Origin: Symsagittifera roscoffensis
Taxonomy: Eukaryota; Xenacoelomorpha; Acoela; Convolutidae
Direction: 5' to 3'
Length of the DNA: 64,000 bases
NCBI RefSeq assembly: GCF_963678635.1
Contig: NC_087066.1
Location: 12,384,517 to 12,448,516, forward strand
This document shows positions 41,901-48,179 of this stretch, one piece after another. The position numbers were made by a program, and so were the translations under genes. Positions within the stretch are counted from its first letter, which is position 1, and each line of letters starts with the position of its first letter. Below the pieces are notes generated by a model that worked only from the letters and a program-made list of their open reading frames with translations, was not told the DNA's origin and made no database searches.

Positions 41901-42676
41901 ATCGATTTAAAATCAATTTAAATCGATCCGAAACCATTTTTTTCAGTGCGGGTACGAAGACTTTATGCGCTACGAAGACTGCAAAGACTGCAAAAATCCA
42001 GAGACTTCTAAGAAATGTGATCACAACCAGTCAAAACTTACCAGCCAGATACACGTTAGGTGGTGGATGTGCCAGTTGCTGCATTCTAGCGTGTGCAGTT
42101 ACTACAGTCCTGGACTTCTTGCTCTTTTCCATTGTGTCACCTACAGATTGACTATTATCTACATTGCCTCCCAGTCCAGCGAACACACTTTCTGGACGCT
42201 GTTTGCTGTCCGTTGATTGCGATCCGGCTGTTTTCAGGTTGAATCTGCAATGTAATTTCAAACTCGATTGTTTTAACTGTGATGTTTGATGTATTTTAAA
42301 AAATCGAACGATATATTTTGATAATTTTTCATTGAATTTTCAAATTAAGCCTATTCGCATCTACGCGAAATAGAACAAACAAACAAGCTGTTCGGCTCTT
42401 GACAGAGCCCGTCTGGCTTAGAAGTAAATCAAAATATATATACTTTTAAATTGTATATGCAAATAAAAGGACTGAACCAATTGCAATTCACACTTGATAC
42501 CTGATCGGAATTTTTTTTCGTTGGAACCCAAAATTTCACCTGTAGGGTGTCTTGACAGCCACCCTCTCTGTTTCATCTGCCTCCGCCCACATCATGCTCC
42601 TTTCCACGTGACCACTTTTAGGGGGGTGCTGCAGAGGGGGCAACACCTCCAAACCTCCTCCTCCTCCCTTTTTCAT
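16488..42676 (-). CDS. Multi-exon C2H2 zinc-finger / EF-hand protein gene (whole gene model)
   Basis: Reconstructed from splice signals and frame. Exons 5' to 3', by plus coordinates: 42540-42676, 42042-42244, 40871-40941, 39904-40096, 39229-39341, 36703-36777, (36521-36569 tentative), 36127-36273, 31888-31959, 30341-31678, 30003-30104, 29809-29883, 29321-29446, 28874-28960, 28407-28559, 27972-28121, 27517-27765, 27135-27215, 26984-27061, 26811-26894, 26493-26543, 25998-26078, 24259-24282, 24011-24028, 23775-23785, 23603-23693, 23189-23289, 22816-22938, 22307-22361, 22161-22231, 17768-17878, 17288-17382, 16995-17064, 16488-16721. The total is 4,719 nt, a multiple of three. It encodes eleven C2H2 fingers, then an EF-hand and a C-terminal domain. 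Inferred role: a calcium-sensing nucleic-acid- or protein-binding protein. No ortholog recognised. The join between finger and EF-hand halves rests on phase matching. Confidence 0.72.
16995..17064 (-). CDS. Penultimate exon
   Basis: 70 nt, acceptor CCTTTCAG, donor GTCAGC. DFMKSLIRNVDLEMLSS, then RCFKLK. Helical. Phase 2 in, 0 out. Confidence 0.68.
17288..17382 (-). CDS. Exon after the EF-hand
   Basis: 95 nt, acceptor TTGTGTAG, donor GTAAGT. ILEVADYSPHFGADFQLF, then CIVASLAQKIQSV. Possibly a degenerate EF-hand pair or helical domain. Phase 0 in, 2 out. Confidence 0.7.
17768..17878 (-). CDS. EF-hand exon
   Basis: 111 nt, acceptor TTTTTACCAG, donor GTCAGT, phase 0. TDVDKDGWMSPVEI is a canonical 12-residue EF loop (D1, D3, D5, G6, M8, E12), followed by an outgoing helix (LTGLKVLGG) and a second helix (TDKQAEYIFR). 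A single complete calcium-binding loop is visible; a degenerate partner may lie in the next exon. Confidence 0.82.
17899..19130. mobile_element. TIR element built of GGATTCCGC repeats, copy 1
   Basis: Starts CATTACGAGGCTAAACTGTG and ends with the near reverse complement (GTACAGTTTGGCCTCGTTATG). The inside is a loose array of GGATTCCGCAAA-like units, some inverted, with no transposase frame. Size and ends fit a non-autonomous DNA transposon. Confidence 0.75.
18461..18527. repeat. Long hairpin inside TIR element
   Basis: CAGTATTTGGGGTTCCATCA... and its near reverse complement are separated by two bases, giving arms of about 33 bp. The same hairpin recurs at 20438-20504 in the second copy. Confidence 0.75.
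19876..21108. mobile_element. TIR element built of GGATTCCGC repeats, copy 2
   Basis: Left end CATTACGAGGCTAAACTGTG, right end CACAGTTTGGCCTCGTAATG; these are inverted repeats with one mismatch. Flanked by TA on both sides, as expected for a TA target duplication. Nearly identical to copy 1. Confidence 0.78.
22161..22231 (-). CDS. Exon leading into the EF-hand
   Basis: 71 nt, acceptor TTTTTTTCAG, donor GTAAGT. DFLSKYCIFNKEKYEQF then KTVFQQ, the incoming helix of the EF-hand. The following 4.3 kb intron holds the tandem TIR elements. Confidence 0.7.
22307..22361 (-). CDS. Short Pro/Lys exon before the EF-hand region
   Basis: 55 nt, acceptor ATGTTTCAG, donor GTAAAT. KPPKLPKPLTPPPVEFDD. Phase 0 in, 1 out. 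Confidence 0.65.
22362..22815. other. Intron, nothing recognised
   Basis: AT-rich intron between the exons at 22307-22361 and 22816-22938. No second-layer feature seen. Confidence 0.5.
22816..22938 (-). CDS. Acidic exon
   Basis: 123 nt, acceptor TTCTCGTAG, donor GTATAA. VESEESEEEELPGLSKRV, then MRESRKKAMLMYNNMHKGK. Phase 0 on both sides. Confidence 0.7.
23189..23289 (-). CDS. Proline-rich exon
   Basis: 101 nt, acceptor CTTTTCAG, donor GTATGA. EPVKEPTPPPTPPPVK, then TPPPLPVIEEPEEE. Polyproline-rich, a possible SH3/WW-type ligand (inference). Phase 1 in, 0 out. Confidence 0.7.
23603..23693 (-). CDS. Lys/Glu/Pro-rich exon
   Basis: 91 nt, acceptor ACTTTCAG, donor GTAAAA. Encodes RKKRTKKEVAKPEKKVEK, then EPEPPPREPTP. 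Phase 0 in, 1 out. The basic start may act as a nuclear localisation signal. Confidence 0.7.
23775..23785 (-). CDS. 11-nt microexon
   Basis: CGAGAGCTGAG between GTTTTTAG and GTAAAT. Completes ARAE before RKKRTKK of the next exon; removing it would break frame, so it should be constitutive if real. Confidence 0.5.
24011..24028 (-). CDS. 18-nt microexon
   Basis: AAGCAGCTAGAATGAGAG between ATTTTAG and GTATAG. Adds AARMR in frame. A basic helix-like run begins here. Confidence 0.5.
24259..24282 (-). CDS. 24-nt microexon
   Basis: ACTCAAAGAACCC... flanked by AATCACAG and GTGAAA. With the phase-1 ends on either side it reads HSKNPKHRE in frame from finger 11 into the next microexon. The acceptor pyrimidine tract is weak. 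Confidence 0.5.
24283..25997. other. Long intron between finger 11 and the microexons
   Basis: Contains a diverged direct duplication of about 210 bases (25117-25325 and 25703-25922, sharing GAAAGCTTAAAACA and GTCTGAAAACT). The right end of a CCGCACTGAC-type MITE lies between them (ending near 25687). Further tiny exons could be hidden here. Confidence 0.5.
25998..26078 (-). CDS. Exon encoding C2H2 finger 11
   Basis: 81 nt, acceptor ACATTTAG, donor GTACGT, phase 1-1. Finger FACNKCEQKFFTKEELNTH then HEKVH. Last finger before the microexons; its phase-1 end fits the 24-nt microexon at 24259-24282. Confidence 0.75.
26493..26543 (-). CDS. Short acidic linker exon
   Basis: 51 nt, phase 1-1, acceptor TTTTGCCAG, donor GTGAGT. 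Encodes DTSNFDSDSMGDGEGKN. It links fingers 10 and 11; splicing it out would keep frame. Confidence 0.55.
26811..26894 (-). CDS. Exon encoding C2H2 finger 10 (CX4C variant)
   Basis: 84 nt, phase 1-1, acceptor TTTTTTAG, donor GTATGA. Finger IKCKSEDCSEKFFTDEEADKH then FEDTH: four residues between the Cys pair instead of two, an allowed C2H2 variant. Confidence 0.76.
26984..27061 (-). CDS. Exon encoding C2H2 finger 9
   Basis: 78 nt, phase 1-1, acceptor AAATTTAG, donor GTAAAT. Finger FGCSECEKKFMTQEELDEH then LKSH (CX2CX12HX3H). Confidence 0.78.
27135..27215 (-). CDS. Exon encoding C2H2 finger 8
   Basis: 81 nt, phase 1-1, acceptor ATTTTTCAG, donor GTAAAA. Finger FVCPTCKASFKTREELMEH then RESEH. 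Confidence 0.8.
27517..27765 (-). CDS. Basic/acidic linker exon with a GC donor
   Basis: 249 nt, acceptor TTGACCAG. Lys/Ser-rich (LRKPTKKLRSKQKKNSSK), then Glu/Asp-rich and ending NGFKKKGRG. The only phase-matching donor is GAGGCAAGT, a perfect GC-AG type 5' site. The Lys-rich part could be a nuclear localisation signal. Confidence 0.65.
27972..28121 (-). CDS. Exon encoding C2H2 fingers 6 and 7
   Basis: 150 nt, phase 1-1, acceptor TTACTAG, donor GTAAGG. Fingers CCDSCDKWYLSQKELDEH and KCPKCSFKFKTQDDLDQH. Same two-finger layout as the preceding exon, so these two exons probably share an origin by duplication. Confidence 0.8.
28407..28559 (-). CDS. Exon encoding C2H2 fingers 4 and 5
   Basis: 153 nt, phase 1-1, acceptor TTTGTCAG, donor GTTAGT. 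Two fingers in tandem: GCDKCREVFGSASELRAH and SCSHCADRFLDEKELNEH, each followed by a second His. The inter-finger link is only HG plus two residues, unlike the TGEKP linker of classical DNA-binding arrays. Confidence 0.78.
28874..28960 (-). CDS. Exon encoding C2H2 finger 3
   Basis: 87 nt, phase 1-1, acceptor GTGATAG, donor GTATGG. Finger FGCGVCQKKFTTQEESLTH then FHTH (CX2CX12HX3H). Confidence 0.72.
29321..29446 (-). CDS. Acidic linker exon between fingers 2 and 3
   Basis: 126 nt, phase 1-1, acceptor TTTTCCAG, donor GTGAGT. Asp/Glu-rich peptide (GTFEDKDVRPSEEQVG, then YEDSQLDMDSLDTHGFG). No zinc ligands in finger spacing. Confidence 0.7.
29809..29883 (-). CDS. Exon encoding C2H2 finger 2
   Basis: 75 nt, phase 1-1, acceptor TTTTTCAG, donor GTAAGT. 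Finger FKCKECGSVFASANALERH, then HKVSSH: a canonical CX2CX12HX4-5H unit with the F and L core positions. Confidence 0.78.
30003..30104 (-). CDS. Exon encoding C2H2 finger 1
   Basis: 102 nt, acceptor GTGTGTAG, donor GTTAGT, phase 1-1. Finger WKCQHCKDTFDTKKEYDDH followed by HxxH-type ligands (CX2C, X12, H). First of eleven fingers. Confidence 0.75.
30341..31678 (-). CDS. Zn-finger/EF-hand gene, large central exon (446 codons)
   Basis: 1,338 nt, open throughout, acceptor ACTAACAG and donor GTATGT, phase 1 on both sides. The product is polar and Ser/Asp/Glu/Asn-rich with few hydrophobic clusters. Examples are HTCTAAARTPVF and FIYSATPGQERKL near the start, SYLTEEEILFLIDQRYS in the middle, and a Ser-rich end (SGDSAIGSSSTNTDS). 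It is probably largely disordered with short motifs, a regulatory or scaffold region ahead of the finger array. No domain recognised. Confidence 0.75.
31888..31959 (-). CDS. Zn-finger/EF-hand gene, exon 9
   Basis: 72 nt, acceptor ATTTATAG, donor GTGAAT. Encodes AVNFYRRSAEFVEFPPLF then EETGEG. Phase 1 on both sides. Confidence 0.65.
32926..32980. repeat. (TA)n microsatellite
   Basis: About 27 uninterrupted TA units. Confidence 0.95.
33150..33700. repeat. Dispersed repeat family R1, copy
   Basis: Shares with the copies at 36985 and 38255 the ordered landmarks GGAGGAACTTTG, CCACGCAAAATCA, GAGTGATATAT and, at the far end, a GGTCG...GCAC...CTATCC block. No coding frame; probably a non-autonomous transposable element. 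Confidence 0.6.
34610..35011. repeat. Local direct duplication
   Basis: TTAATAACGTGGTCGTAACT through GCCTTGGACAGGTATAAATT occurs at 34610-34742 and again at 34879-35011 with few changes. Confidence 0.75.
35304..35690. repeat. Dispersed repeat family R2 with a G run, copy
   Basis: TTTCTCGAGGGGGGGGGG, then TTTGTCGACC, GAGCTCTCCCAAA and GGCGCGCGCTCCCCCCT. The same order occurs at 47284-47640; an inverted partial copy is at 61345-61476. Confidence 0.7.
35763..35962. other. Assembly gap of 200 N
   Basis: Exactly 200 N, flanked on both sides by the identical 12-mer GCGCAAATTTGC (35751-35762 and 35963-35974). The round size suggests a placeholder of unknown true length. Confidence 0.98.
36127..36273 (-). 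CDS. Zn-finger/EF-hand gene, exon 8
   Basis: 147 nt, acceptor AATTTCAG, donor GTGAGT. Peptide IDLSTSSCDRFIRHMLGE, then a Lys run and FKFWTAPPKPIT. Phase 1 on both sides. No domain recognised. Confidence 0.65.
36521..36569 (-). CDS. Zn-finger/EF-hand gene, tentative 49-nt exon
   Basis: The only open stretch found between exons 6 and 8 with the needed 3n+1 length. Acceptor TTCGGCAG, weak donor GTTGGA. Encodes VRLHSVSKNAENWMAK and makes the total coding length a multiple of three. Kept as a proposal because the donor is poor. Confidence 0.3.
36703..36777 (-). CDS. Zn-finger/EF-hand gene, exon 6
   Basis: 75 nt, acceptor TATTTTAG, donor GTAAGA. In phase 0 it reads ITEENPYFSICSG then DEKYVPTTE and joins exon 5 in frame. 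The next confident exon (36127-36273) starts in phase 1, so either a small exon is missing or the alternative frame is used. Confidence 0.55.
36985..37590. repeat. Dispersed repeat family R1, copy
   Basis: Starts TCCGACCATTGAAAATGGGG, includes CCACGCAAAATCAGC, GAGTGATATATCA and CGAGAAAAACGGGTTTGAAT, and ends near GTGCTAGTTGCACAGTAACC. Close to the next copy at 38255. Confidence 0.7.
38255..38935. repeat. Dispersed repeat family R1, copy
   Basis: TCCGACCATTTGAAAAATGG at the left, GAGTGATATATCAC inside, GAAAAACCGGTTTGAAT in the middle and CAAAGTAACCAGCTATCCTG at the right. Same order and spacing as at 36985. Confidence 0.7.
39031..39197 (+). CDS. Possible terminal exon of a nested plus-strand gene
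   Basis: An open frame without ATG ending in TGA at 39195-39197: RLSQLYELSRQEWANWVG, then FGTKIRQEALVEQYNQY and KPWDST. It is GC-richer than its surroundings and has helical, charged composition typical of real coding sequence. It lies in an intron of the minus-strand gene, 32 bases left of exon 39229-39341, on the opposite strand. Upstream exons were not found, so it may be a nested gene's last exon or a processed fragment. Confidence 0.35.
39229..39341 (-). CDS. Zn-finger/EF-hand gene, exon 5
   Basis: 113 nt, acceptor TTGTTTAG, donor GTCAGC. The peptide contains KSKITWGDSSHTKC, then RPWWLKRKGLWIPDK. The Trp-rich stretch may be a short conserved module. Phase 1 in, 0 out. Confidence 0.7.
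39342..39903. other. Intron, nothing recognised
   Basis: Contains several repeats of CAGACTTTCGC/GCGACC-like short motifs (39520-39790) but no supported gene. Confidence 0.45.
39904..40096 (-). CDS. Zn-finger/EF-hand gene, exon 4
   Basis: 193 nt. Gly-rich and charged: GFGFYRDKTATGGGGEF, then FSEMVRMTQRSMRKLPP. Acceptor CGCCTTAG, donor GTCAGC. GC-richer than the surrounding intron, with balanced codon use, which supports real coding. Phase 0 in, 1 out. Confidence 0.7.
40097..40870. other. Intron with a solo TIR fragment and a small plus ORF
   Basis: Apart from the TIR fragment at 40163-40199, there is a 65-codon plus-strand frame from an ATG at 40243. Its plausible composition (IPEISKKMVNCVIADEV) is not enough to call a gene. 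Confidence 0.4.
40163..40199. repeat. Isolated terminal repeat of the GGATTCCGC element
   Basis: GGCGCCTATCTAGTGCACAG then TTTGGCCTCGTATTGG matches the reverse complement of the left end of the TIR element at 17899, without the rest of an element. Confidence 0.6.
40871..40941 (-). CDS. Zn-finger/EF-hand gene, exon 3
   Basis: 71 nt, acceptor TTTTTTAG, donor GTAAGC. Encodes DRPEYTFGDQTSRTKVEF then LLSDF. Phase 1 in, 0 out. Confidence 0.65.
41230..41660. repeat. Dispersed repeat family R1, diverged copy
   Basis: Retains GAGAAAAACTGGTTTAAA and GCGCAGCAACCGGTTATCCTT in the family order. A further diverged copy lies at about 44290-44940. Confidence 0.5.
41726..41952. mobile_element. Foldback MITE with CCGCACTGA ends
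   Basis: Left end ACCGCACTGACAAAAACGG, right end TTTTTTTCAGTGCGGGT, imperfect inverted repeats that extend inward through GGATCGATTT. The interior is an inverted array of GATCGATTTAAAT-like units. TA lies directly outside both ends. About 227 bp, no frame. Confidence 0.7.
42042..42244 (-). CDS. Zn-finger/EF-hand gene, exon 2
   Basis: 203 nt between an ATTGCAG acceptor and a GTAAGT donor. Polar Ser/Gln-rich peptide (NVDNSQSVGDTMEKSKKSR) ending PPPNVYLA. Phase 2 in, phase 1 out. No domain recognised. Confidence 0.65.
42540..42676 (-). CDS. Zn-finger/EF-hand gene, exon 1 (start codon)
   Basis: Minus-strand ATG at 42676-42674 with an in-frame stop 18 bases upstream and no acceptor between, so this is the likely start. 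The peptide begins MKKGGGGGLEVLPPLQ and later has MMWAEADETERV. It ends TACAG followed by GTGAAA, phase 2, joining exon 2 as ...TPYR then FNLKTAG. Confidence 0.6.
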
Positions 42677-45182
42677 TTCCCAGTTCAGTTCCAATTAAAA
42701 TAACCAATCTATTCTGAACAAATCTTTTTTAAATGGTGATTTAAATAAAATATGTGTATTTTTTTAACGTACTGTCGTATAAAGCTTAATCTTGTGAATG
42801 AGTTTTTGATACAGAAACCACTTTGAATAGTACGCAAGTTATTGTTATATACGTCTATGAACTTTTCATACGCTTTATTGAATCAATTCTACGTTTAACA
42901 ACGCTTTTTAAACAGCAGTTTATATTTGAAGCAACGTCTGTCAATGAAAGTAGCTCTTAGAATATACCGGATTGGGTTTCTCTCAAAACTATCCGTCGTC
43001 GGGTAGTCAGAGCGTCAGGGACCCTTCGGGTAGTCAGGGCGTCGAATCTCTGAGCGGGAAAAAATTTAAATTTAGTTTTAAATTTAAATTTAAAAAAAGT
43101 GCAGTATCATGCACTACTAAAATTTTTTGTTCGTAATTAAAGATGCAAAAATACTTTCATGATCCGAAAGTACATAGAAAATTATCAGTTGCGAGGCTAC
43201 GCAGCTTAAAATATTTTCCTTCATAATTACCTTCACACAAAAAGTGATAAAATGCGCTCTTCGATCGAATTAAGTTAATTTTTAATAAAAATTAAATCGA
43301 TTCATTTCTAAATTTGTTATATTGGTTCAGTCATATTATTGCAGAACAGTTCTAAAAGAAAATTTTGCTATGGCCATTTCATGGTTGACGCATGACTATT
43401 TATTTCTTTTTTCTACAACTTTAACAACAAAAACTAATTAGAAGAAAAAATAATTCTTTTGTTGTGCTCCTTTACTACCAAGTTTCTCATAAATAACAAT
43501 GAGGTAGATAGCCGGAATATTTTGTAAGTATCAGTATCGGGAAATCTGATTGGCTAACATGTAATTGAATTTCTTTTCAAAATTTTCAAATTTACGCTAT
43601 GTTATCAATACGCTAAAATTACGGTCACCTTAATTCTCTTTGAAGAATTTCGCTATGAGCTCCCTAATAAATTCAAACATCAACATAAAAACCAACTGAA
43701 AAGCATTATTCTCGTGACTACTTAGTCAATATGTTTTCGAGTCAAACTAATCAAAAAAATTTGTATATCGGTTGTAAAAAAAAGTTGTATCAAGAGTGTG
43801 GATAAAAATCATTTTTATTTGGCTCAAATGATTTTGCATTTTTTTTTACAAATGATTAAAATTGACTTCCAGGCACCAAACAAATAATTTAGGATGAAAG
43901 AACGATTTCGCTTTGAAATTAATATATAATTTAAGTTTGACAGCTCTAAATCACATCAATTTAGATCTAATCGAAATGTACCAAAAATGGAATTTTTTGT
44001 TCTTTTTTATACTAAACAAATCTGAAACAAATTACTGATCAAGTCGACAACTTTTATAGAATATTGTCGGATTAACCGTACAATTTCTCTGTCAATAAAA
44101 TGACAAATCAAAAAAAATTTCCTACTTTATTATTTATTTTCAAAACTTACTTGGTTTAAAAATTTTTAATTCATACAAATCCACAACGTTTATTAAATAA
44201 AATTGTTTGACTTTTTTATATTTTGATATAATACAAAACTATTTAACACAAAAATGCACAATCAGGTATTTCAATTAATATTTTGAGTGGATTGAAATAA
44301 GAACCATTACAAAGTTTTTTCAGCCGTGATTTGAGCGATAAAAACTTTTTAAAGTTTTCCGCATTGTCGAGAAGAGCCACTTTGAAATTTTTGAGTTTAA
44401 GCTTAATTTTGAGCTATTGAAGCGATCGTGGAACGTTGTTATTTGAAAAAAAACGCCAATTTTAAAAAATGAAAACCATAAGGAGCTTCTTAGGCAAAAA
44501 TTAGCCTAATTTAGCACTATTTACTCAAAAAAGATTTTCAATAGTTTTTTAAAATTATTCTTAAACTAAGTTTTGATTGTTTTTTGTTCATTGCAAGTGA
44601 TATCGACCTATTCTTTTCATTGCTTTTCAAAAAATGTCTGATGTGGTTGAGTGGCAAAACAACAAAACTTTTTGAAAACCTTCAAACAAAAAATGTTGTT
44701 GTTGAAAAACGATTTTTTTTTGTAGAAATTAGAGTGAAAAATTTTGTGAGAAAAATTTGCGCAGTTTTTTATGATAATTTCATGAAGCCGTCAGTAGTTT
44801 GCTCCGTAAAGCCATCAGTCTTTTTGAATCTCTCCCCAAAACATACAAACAAATCCCAAAAAAAATGATTTTTCGTCTTACATTTTAAAAAAATTATGTT
44901 ATTGCAACCTCTGGTGGTTTATGCACAGCAATAGTTTTTCTAAATTGGCTCTGGTTTTTGATAAATAAACTTATTTGCTAATTTGAAAGTGCATACATTT
45001 CTGTGACATCCCGAGAGTCACTTAGCATATGGGTTCGGCATTCTTTTTACGATCGTGTATTTGATGCCCTGCCACGTCAGTGTGTGAAGACAATTTTCCA
45101 AGAAACGGATTGTGCTTCTTTATCAAATAATAATTAAATAGCTTTTGAAAGATCCTCTGCGGATTGCCGACAACACAGTTTG

Positions 45183-45894
45183 TTACGAGGCCAAAATATG
45201 CACTGGATAGGAGCACAATTTTGTGTCTGTGTGTTCCTGGATTCCACAGACAAGTCTTTAAACATGTTCCAAAATGTAAGTGGATTTCACCAACCAAAAT
45301 TTTTTGTGGATTCCGCATAAGAATTTCTTTAATGTAATTTTTGTCGGCACCCTAGCTTTGTTGCGGATTCCCCAACGAGCGAATATCGGTAGTTGTTCTG
45401 GATTCCGCAAATGTAAGCGGATTCCGCAAATGTAACTAGATTCCGCAAATGTAAGCGGATTCCGCAAATGTAATTGGATTCCGCAAATATATGCGGATTC
45501 CGCAAATGTAATTGGATTCCGCGAATTTATGCGGATTCCGCTTTCAATTTGCTGATTCCGCTTACAATTTTCGGATTCCACTTAAAGTTTCGGATTCTAC
45601 GACAACTTAACTTTACTAAACCATCATATTATTATTTTTTATGGAATTTACAAACTGTTCCGAATTCCGCAATTTTGGCTGCGCATTCTACACATTTTTT
45701 GAGGATTCCTTAAATTTGCCTGTTTTTGGAGTGATTTTGAGCACAACAGCGTTTAGATATTTGTCAGTGGAAACCAAAACAGCAAAGCAGATCAAATAAA
45801 AATAGTAATGTTGCGGATTTCCCAATAATTCTGTTATTGGCCTGTTGCGGAATCCGCCTTCAATTCGCAAAATGCACAGTTTGATCCCGTAATG
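45183..45894. mobile_element. TIR element built of GGATTCCGC repeats, diverged copy 3
   Basis: Starts TTACGAGGCCAAAATATGCA and ends CACAGTTTGATCCCGTAATG. Inside are more than ten GGATTCCGCAAATGTAA-like units in short-period tandem order, shorter (712 bp) and more diverged than the two copies at 18-21 kb. Confidence 0.7.
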
Positions 45895-47283
45895 TTTATT
45901 TTAGATTTTTCGTAACGTTCTGGTATATCTGATTTCCTTTTACGTTGTTTCTTTTGATTGCATGTGAAGGGTTTAATAGTTTTTTTAAAAGCTTCATTTC
46001 ACAATAGCGATAAACTGTGTTGCTTTTATTCTTCTCTTATAATTTTAGTTTAGGCCTAATTATTCATGAGTGAAAAAACCAGCTATCATTGTTTTGCCCC
46101 TGAACTATATCGGTATGAGTTTTTCTGGTTTTTCTAGACTATTTTCAGAATCTGATCAAGGCAGCCTTATCTGAATTTTTTTTTGTCAAGTTTTTGGGTA
46201 TTTACTCAGGAAGTTATAGACCCTCAGTAAAAAAAAATCAGATGAAATAATTAAATATGCTCAGCAAACAAGCATGAGCAATATAATTAAATCATACATA
46301 ACTCGTAACTCTATGAAAAGCCTAGTTCAGTAAAGCAAAATAAGAATGCAGATTTTTCTGAATGAGCATTTCAAAAGTTTTATTGAAATGGGGAGCTATA
46401 AATTTTTTGCTTCTGAGCTGGGCTGTGGAAGGGAGTTATGATAATAGGAAGATCTAAATTTTTCAGATTCCAAAAACAAATCAAACATTTTCCCTCATTT
46501 TGAAACAACTGGTTTGAAAAATAGTTAATCAAAGACGACTTAGCCAAGAGCAGAAGCCTTATTTTTCCAGAAAAAAAATTCAAAGTCTAATGATGACAGC
46601 GTTTCATTCAAGTCATTAAAAAAACATTTCAAGTTCAAAATATTCAGTTTTTTTATCATAAAAACTGTGAGGTTAACATTCTGCTCTGCTTGCGCAATAT
46701 TGAATTGTTCTTTTTGACCTAGGAAAGTCATTCAGAGCACTGCTATTTGATTTCAAATATTAACGTGATTTTGTATTTGTTTGTATTACACTAAATTAAA
46801 AGTTTTTCCGTTTGCTAAGTCATTTATTTGTTTTTCCAATTATCTTAGTTGGGAATTTCTCGGAAACAAAAAAGAGAAAACAAAGCTTTTATACTCTTTT
46901 TCAGAAGTCATTCTCCGCGTCGCTTTTTCTTTCCTAAATTTTCATAGAATACGGTCTTTGTAAAACCCATCAAAAAATTACCAAGCAAGACACGGTCCAT
47001 GATTGCTTTGCTTGAAAACAACTGATAACTTTGATTCATTAAAATACCGACAGCATTTTAATTTCAGACCCATAATTGTTTTAACAATATCTACACGGTC
47101 AAATGTACAATCCCCCCCCCCCTTAATCAACTTATGTATTTTTGAGAATAGCATAGATTGAGTTGTAAGACAAAGAATTTATTTTGAAATGTTTTTTTTT
47201 TAGGTTATTAAAAGTATTCAATGGCTCTCTCGTATATGAATTATATTCAACCGATTTAATGTGCGCGTTTGGTTCAAAACAGG

Positions 47284-47640
47284 GGCGGATTTAGGATTTT
47301 CTCGAGGGGGGGGGGCGCTTTTTTAAAAAAATTTCGAAATTTTGTCGACCTCTTTTTATTTGTTTTCCGAGCTCTCCCAAAGCCTTAAAAAGTCCTTGCG
47401 CAGACTTAATTTTGAAGGTACTTTTTGGAAAATTTTGACCGAAAAATCGAAATTTTTTGGCGCGCGCTCCCCCCTTAAATTTATATAAGCGTCAAAAGCG
47501 CCTTTAGAAAAGTTTTAGGGTCATTCAACCAAAAGTGGATATCTGAAAATAGTTCAAAGGGGGGATTTGGGTCGATAAGGGGTCGAGTCCCTGATGGGGA
47601 GAGGCGTCCGCCAACCCCCCTTATGTGCCCCTTGTTCAAA
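47284..47640. repeat. Dispersed repeat family R2, copy
   Basis: CGGATTTAGGATTTTCTCGA, then a G run, TTTGTCGACC, GAGCTCTCCCAAA and GGCGCGCGCTCCCCCCTTAA. Same order as at 35304. Confidence 0.7.
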
Positions 47641-48179
47641 ATACGAATTTTTTCAGAATAATTTCAAAAATATAACGGTAAGATAAATCGGTATGTCAGT
47701 TAGAGGCGAGTCACTGTACGGTTGATCCCATATCTTTTCGTCAAAGCAAAGAATTACAATTTGACTTTTCTCGGAATCTATGTCTTTAAATTTGCCTCGC
47801 TGAAAAACTAATTGGGCTGTGGACATTTGAAAGCAACGGTTTTTGACCGGATTTTTGTTGAAATCTTTCAGCCACAACTATCGGCTCATAGCTCAACGGG
47901 AAAACTCTGATTCTGCAAAAAAAATATCTGTTTTAAGGTATAAACTTGAATTAGCACTAAAAAGATATCCAAACTCCATATGAAATTTATTTTAAAAACT
48001 AAGAAAATTCTGGCTTCATAATACAAACAAATTGCATGCTTTTAAGATCAATGCACTAGCTTTTCACTACCCTGTTAAAAGTTATCAAAATAAAATCCTG
48101 GTAAAAAATCAACTATTGCACGTCAGTTCACGTCACCTGTGGGTATTTAAGTTGTTTAGAGAAAAATATTTGGACAAAA

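Larger units (their letters stand above)
42677..48179. other. Intergenic region between the two minus-strand host genes
   Basis: Should contain the promoter of the zinc-finger/EF-hand gene (right of 42677) and the 3' end of the receptor gene. On the minus strand AATAAA occurs near 47984-47990, about 190 bases after the receptor stop. Also present: a short direct repeat of CGGGTAGTCAG (43010-43060), an R1-like repeat (44290-44940), the TIR element (45183-45894) and an R2 repeat (47284-47640). No gene found. Confidence 0.55.

Noticed and set aside
45300-45600. CRISPR-like array
   Set aside because: Unit spacing is short and irregular, units are imperfect, and the array lies within TIRs in an animal genome.
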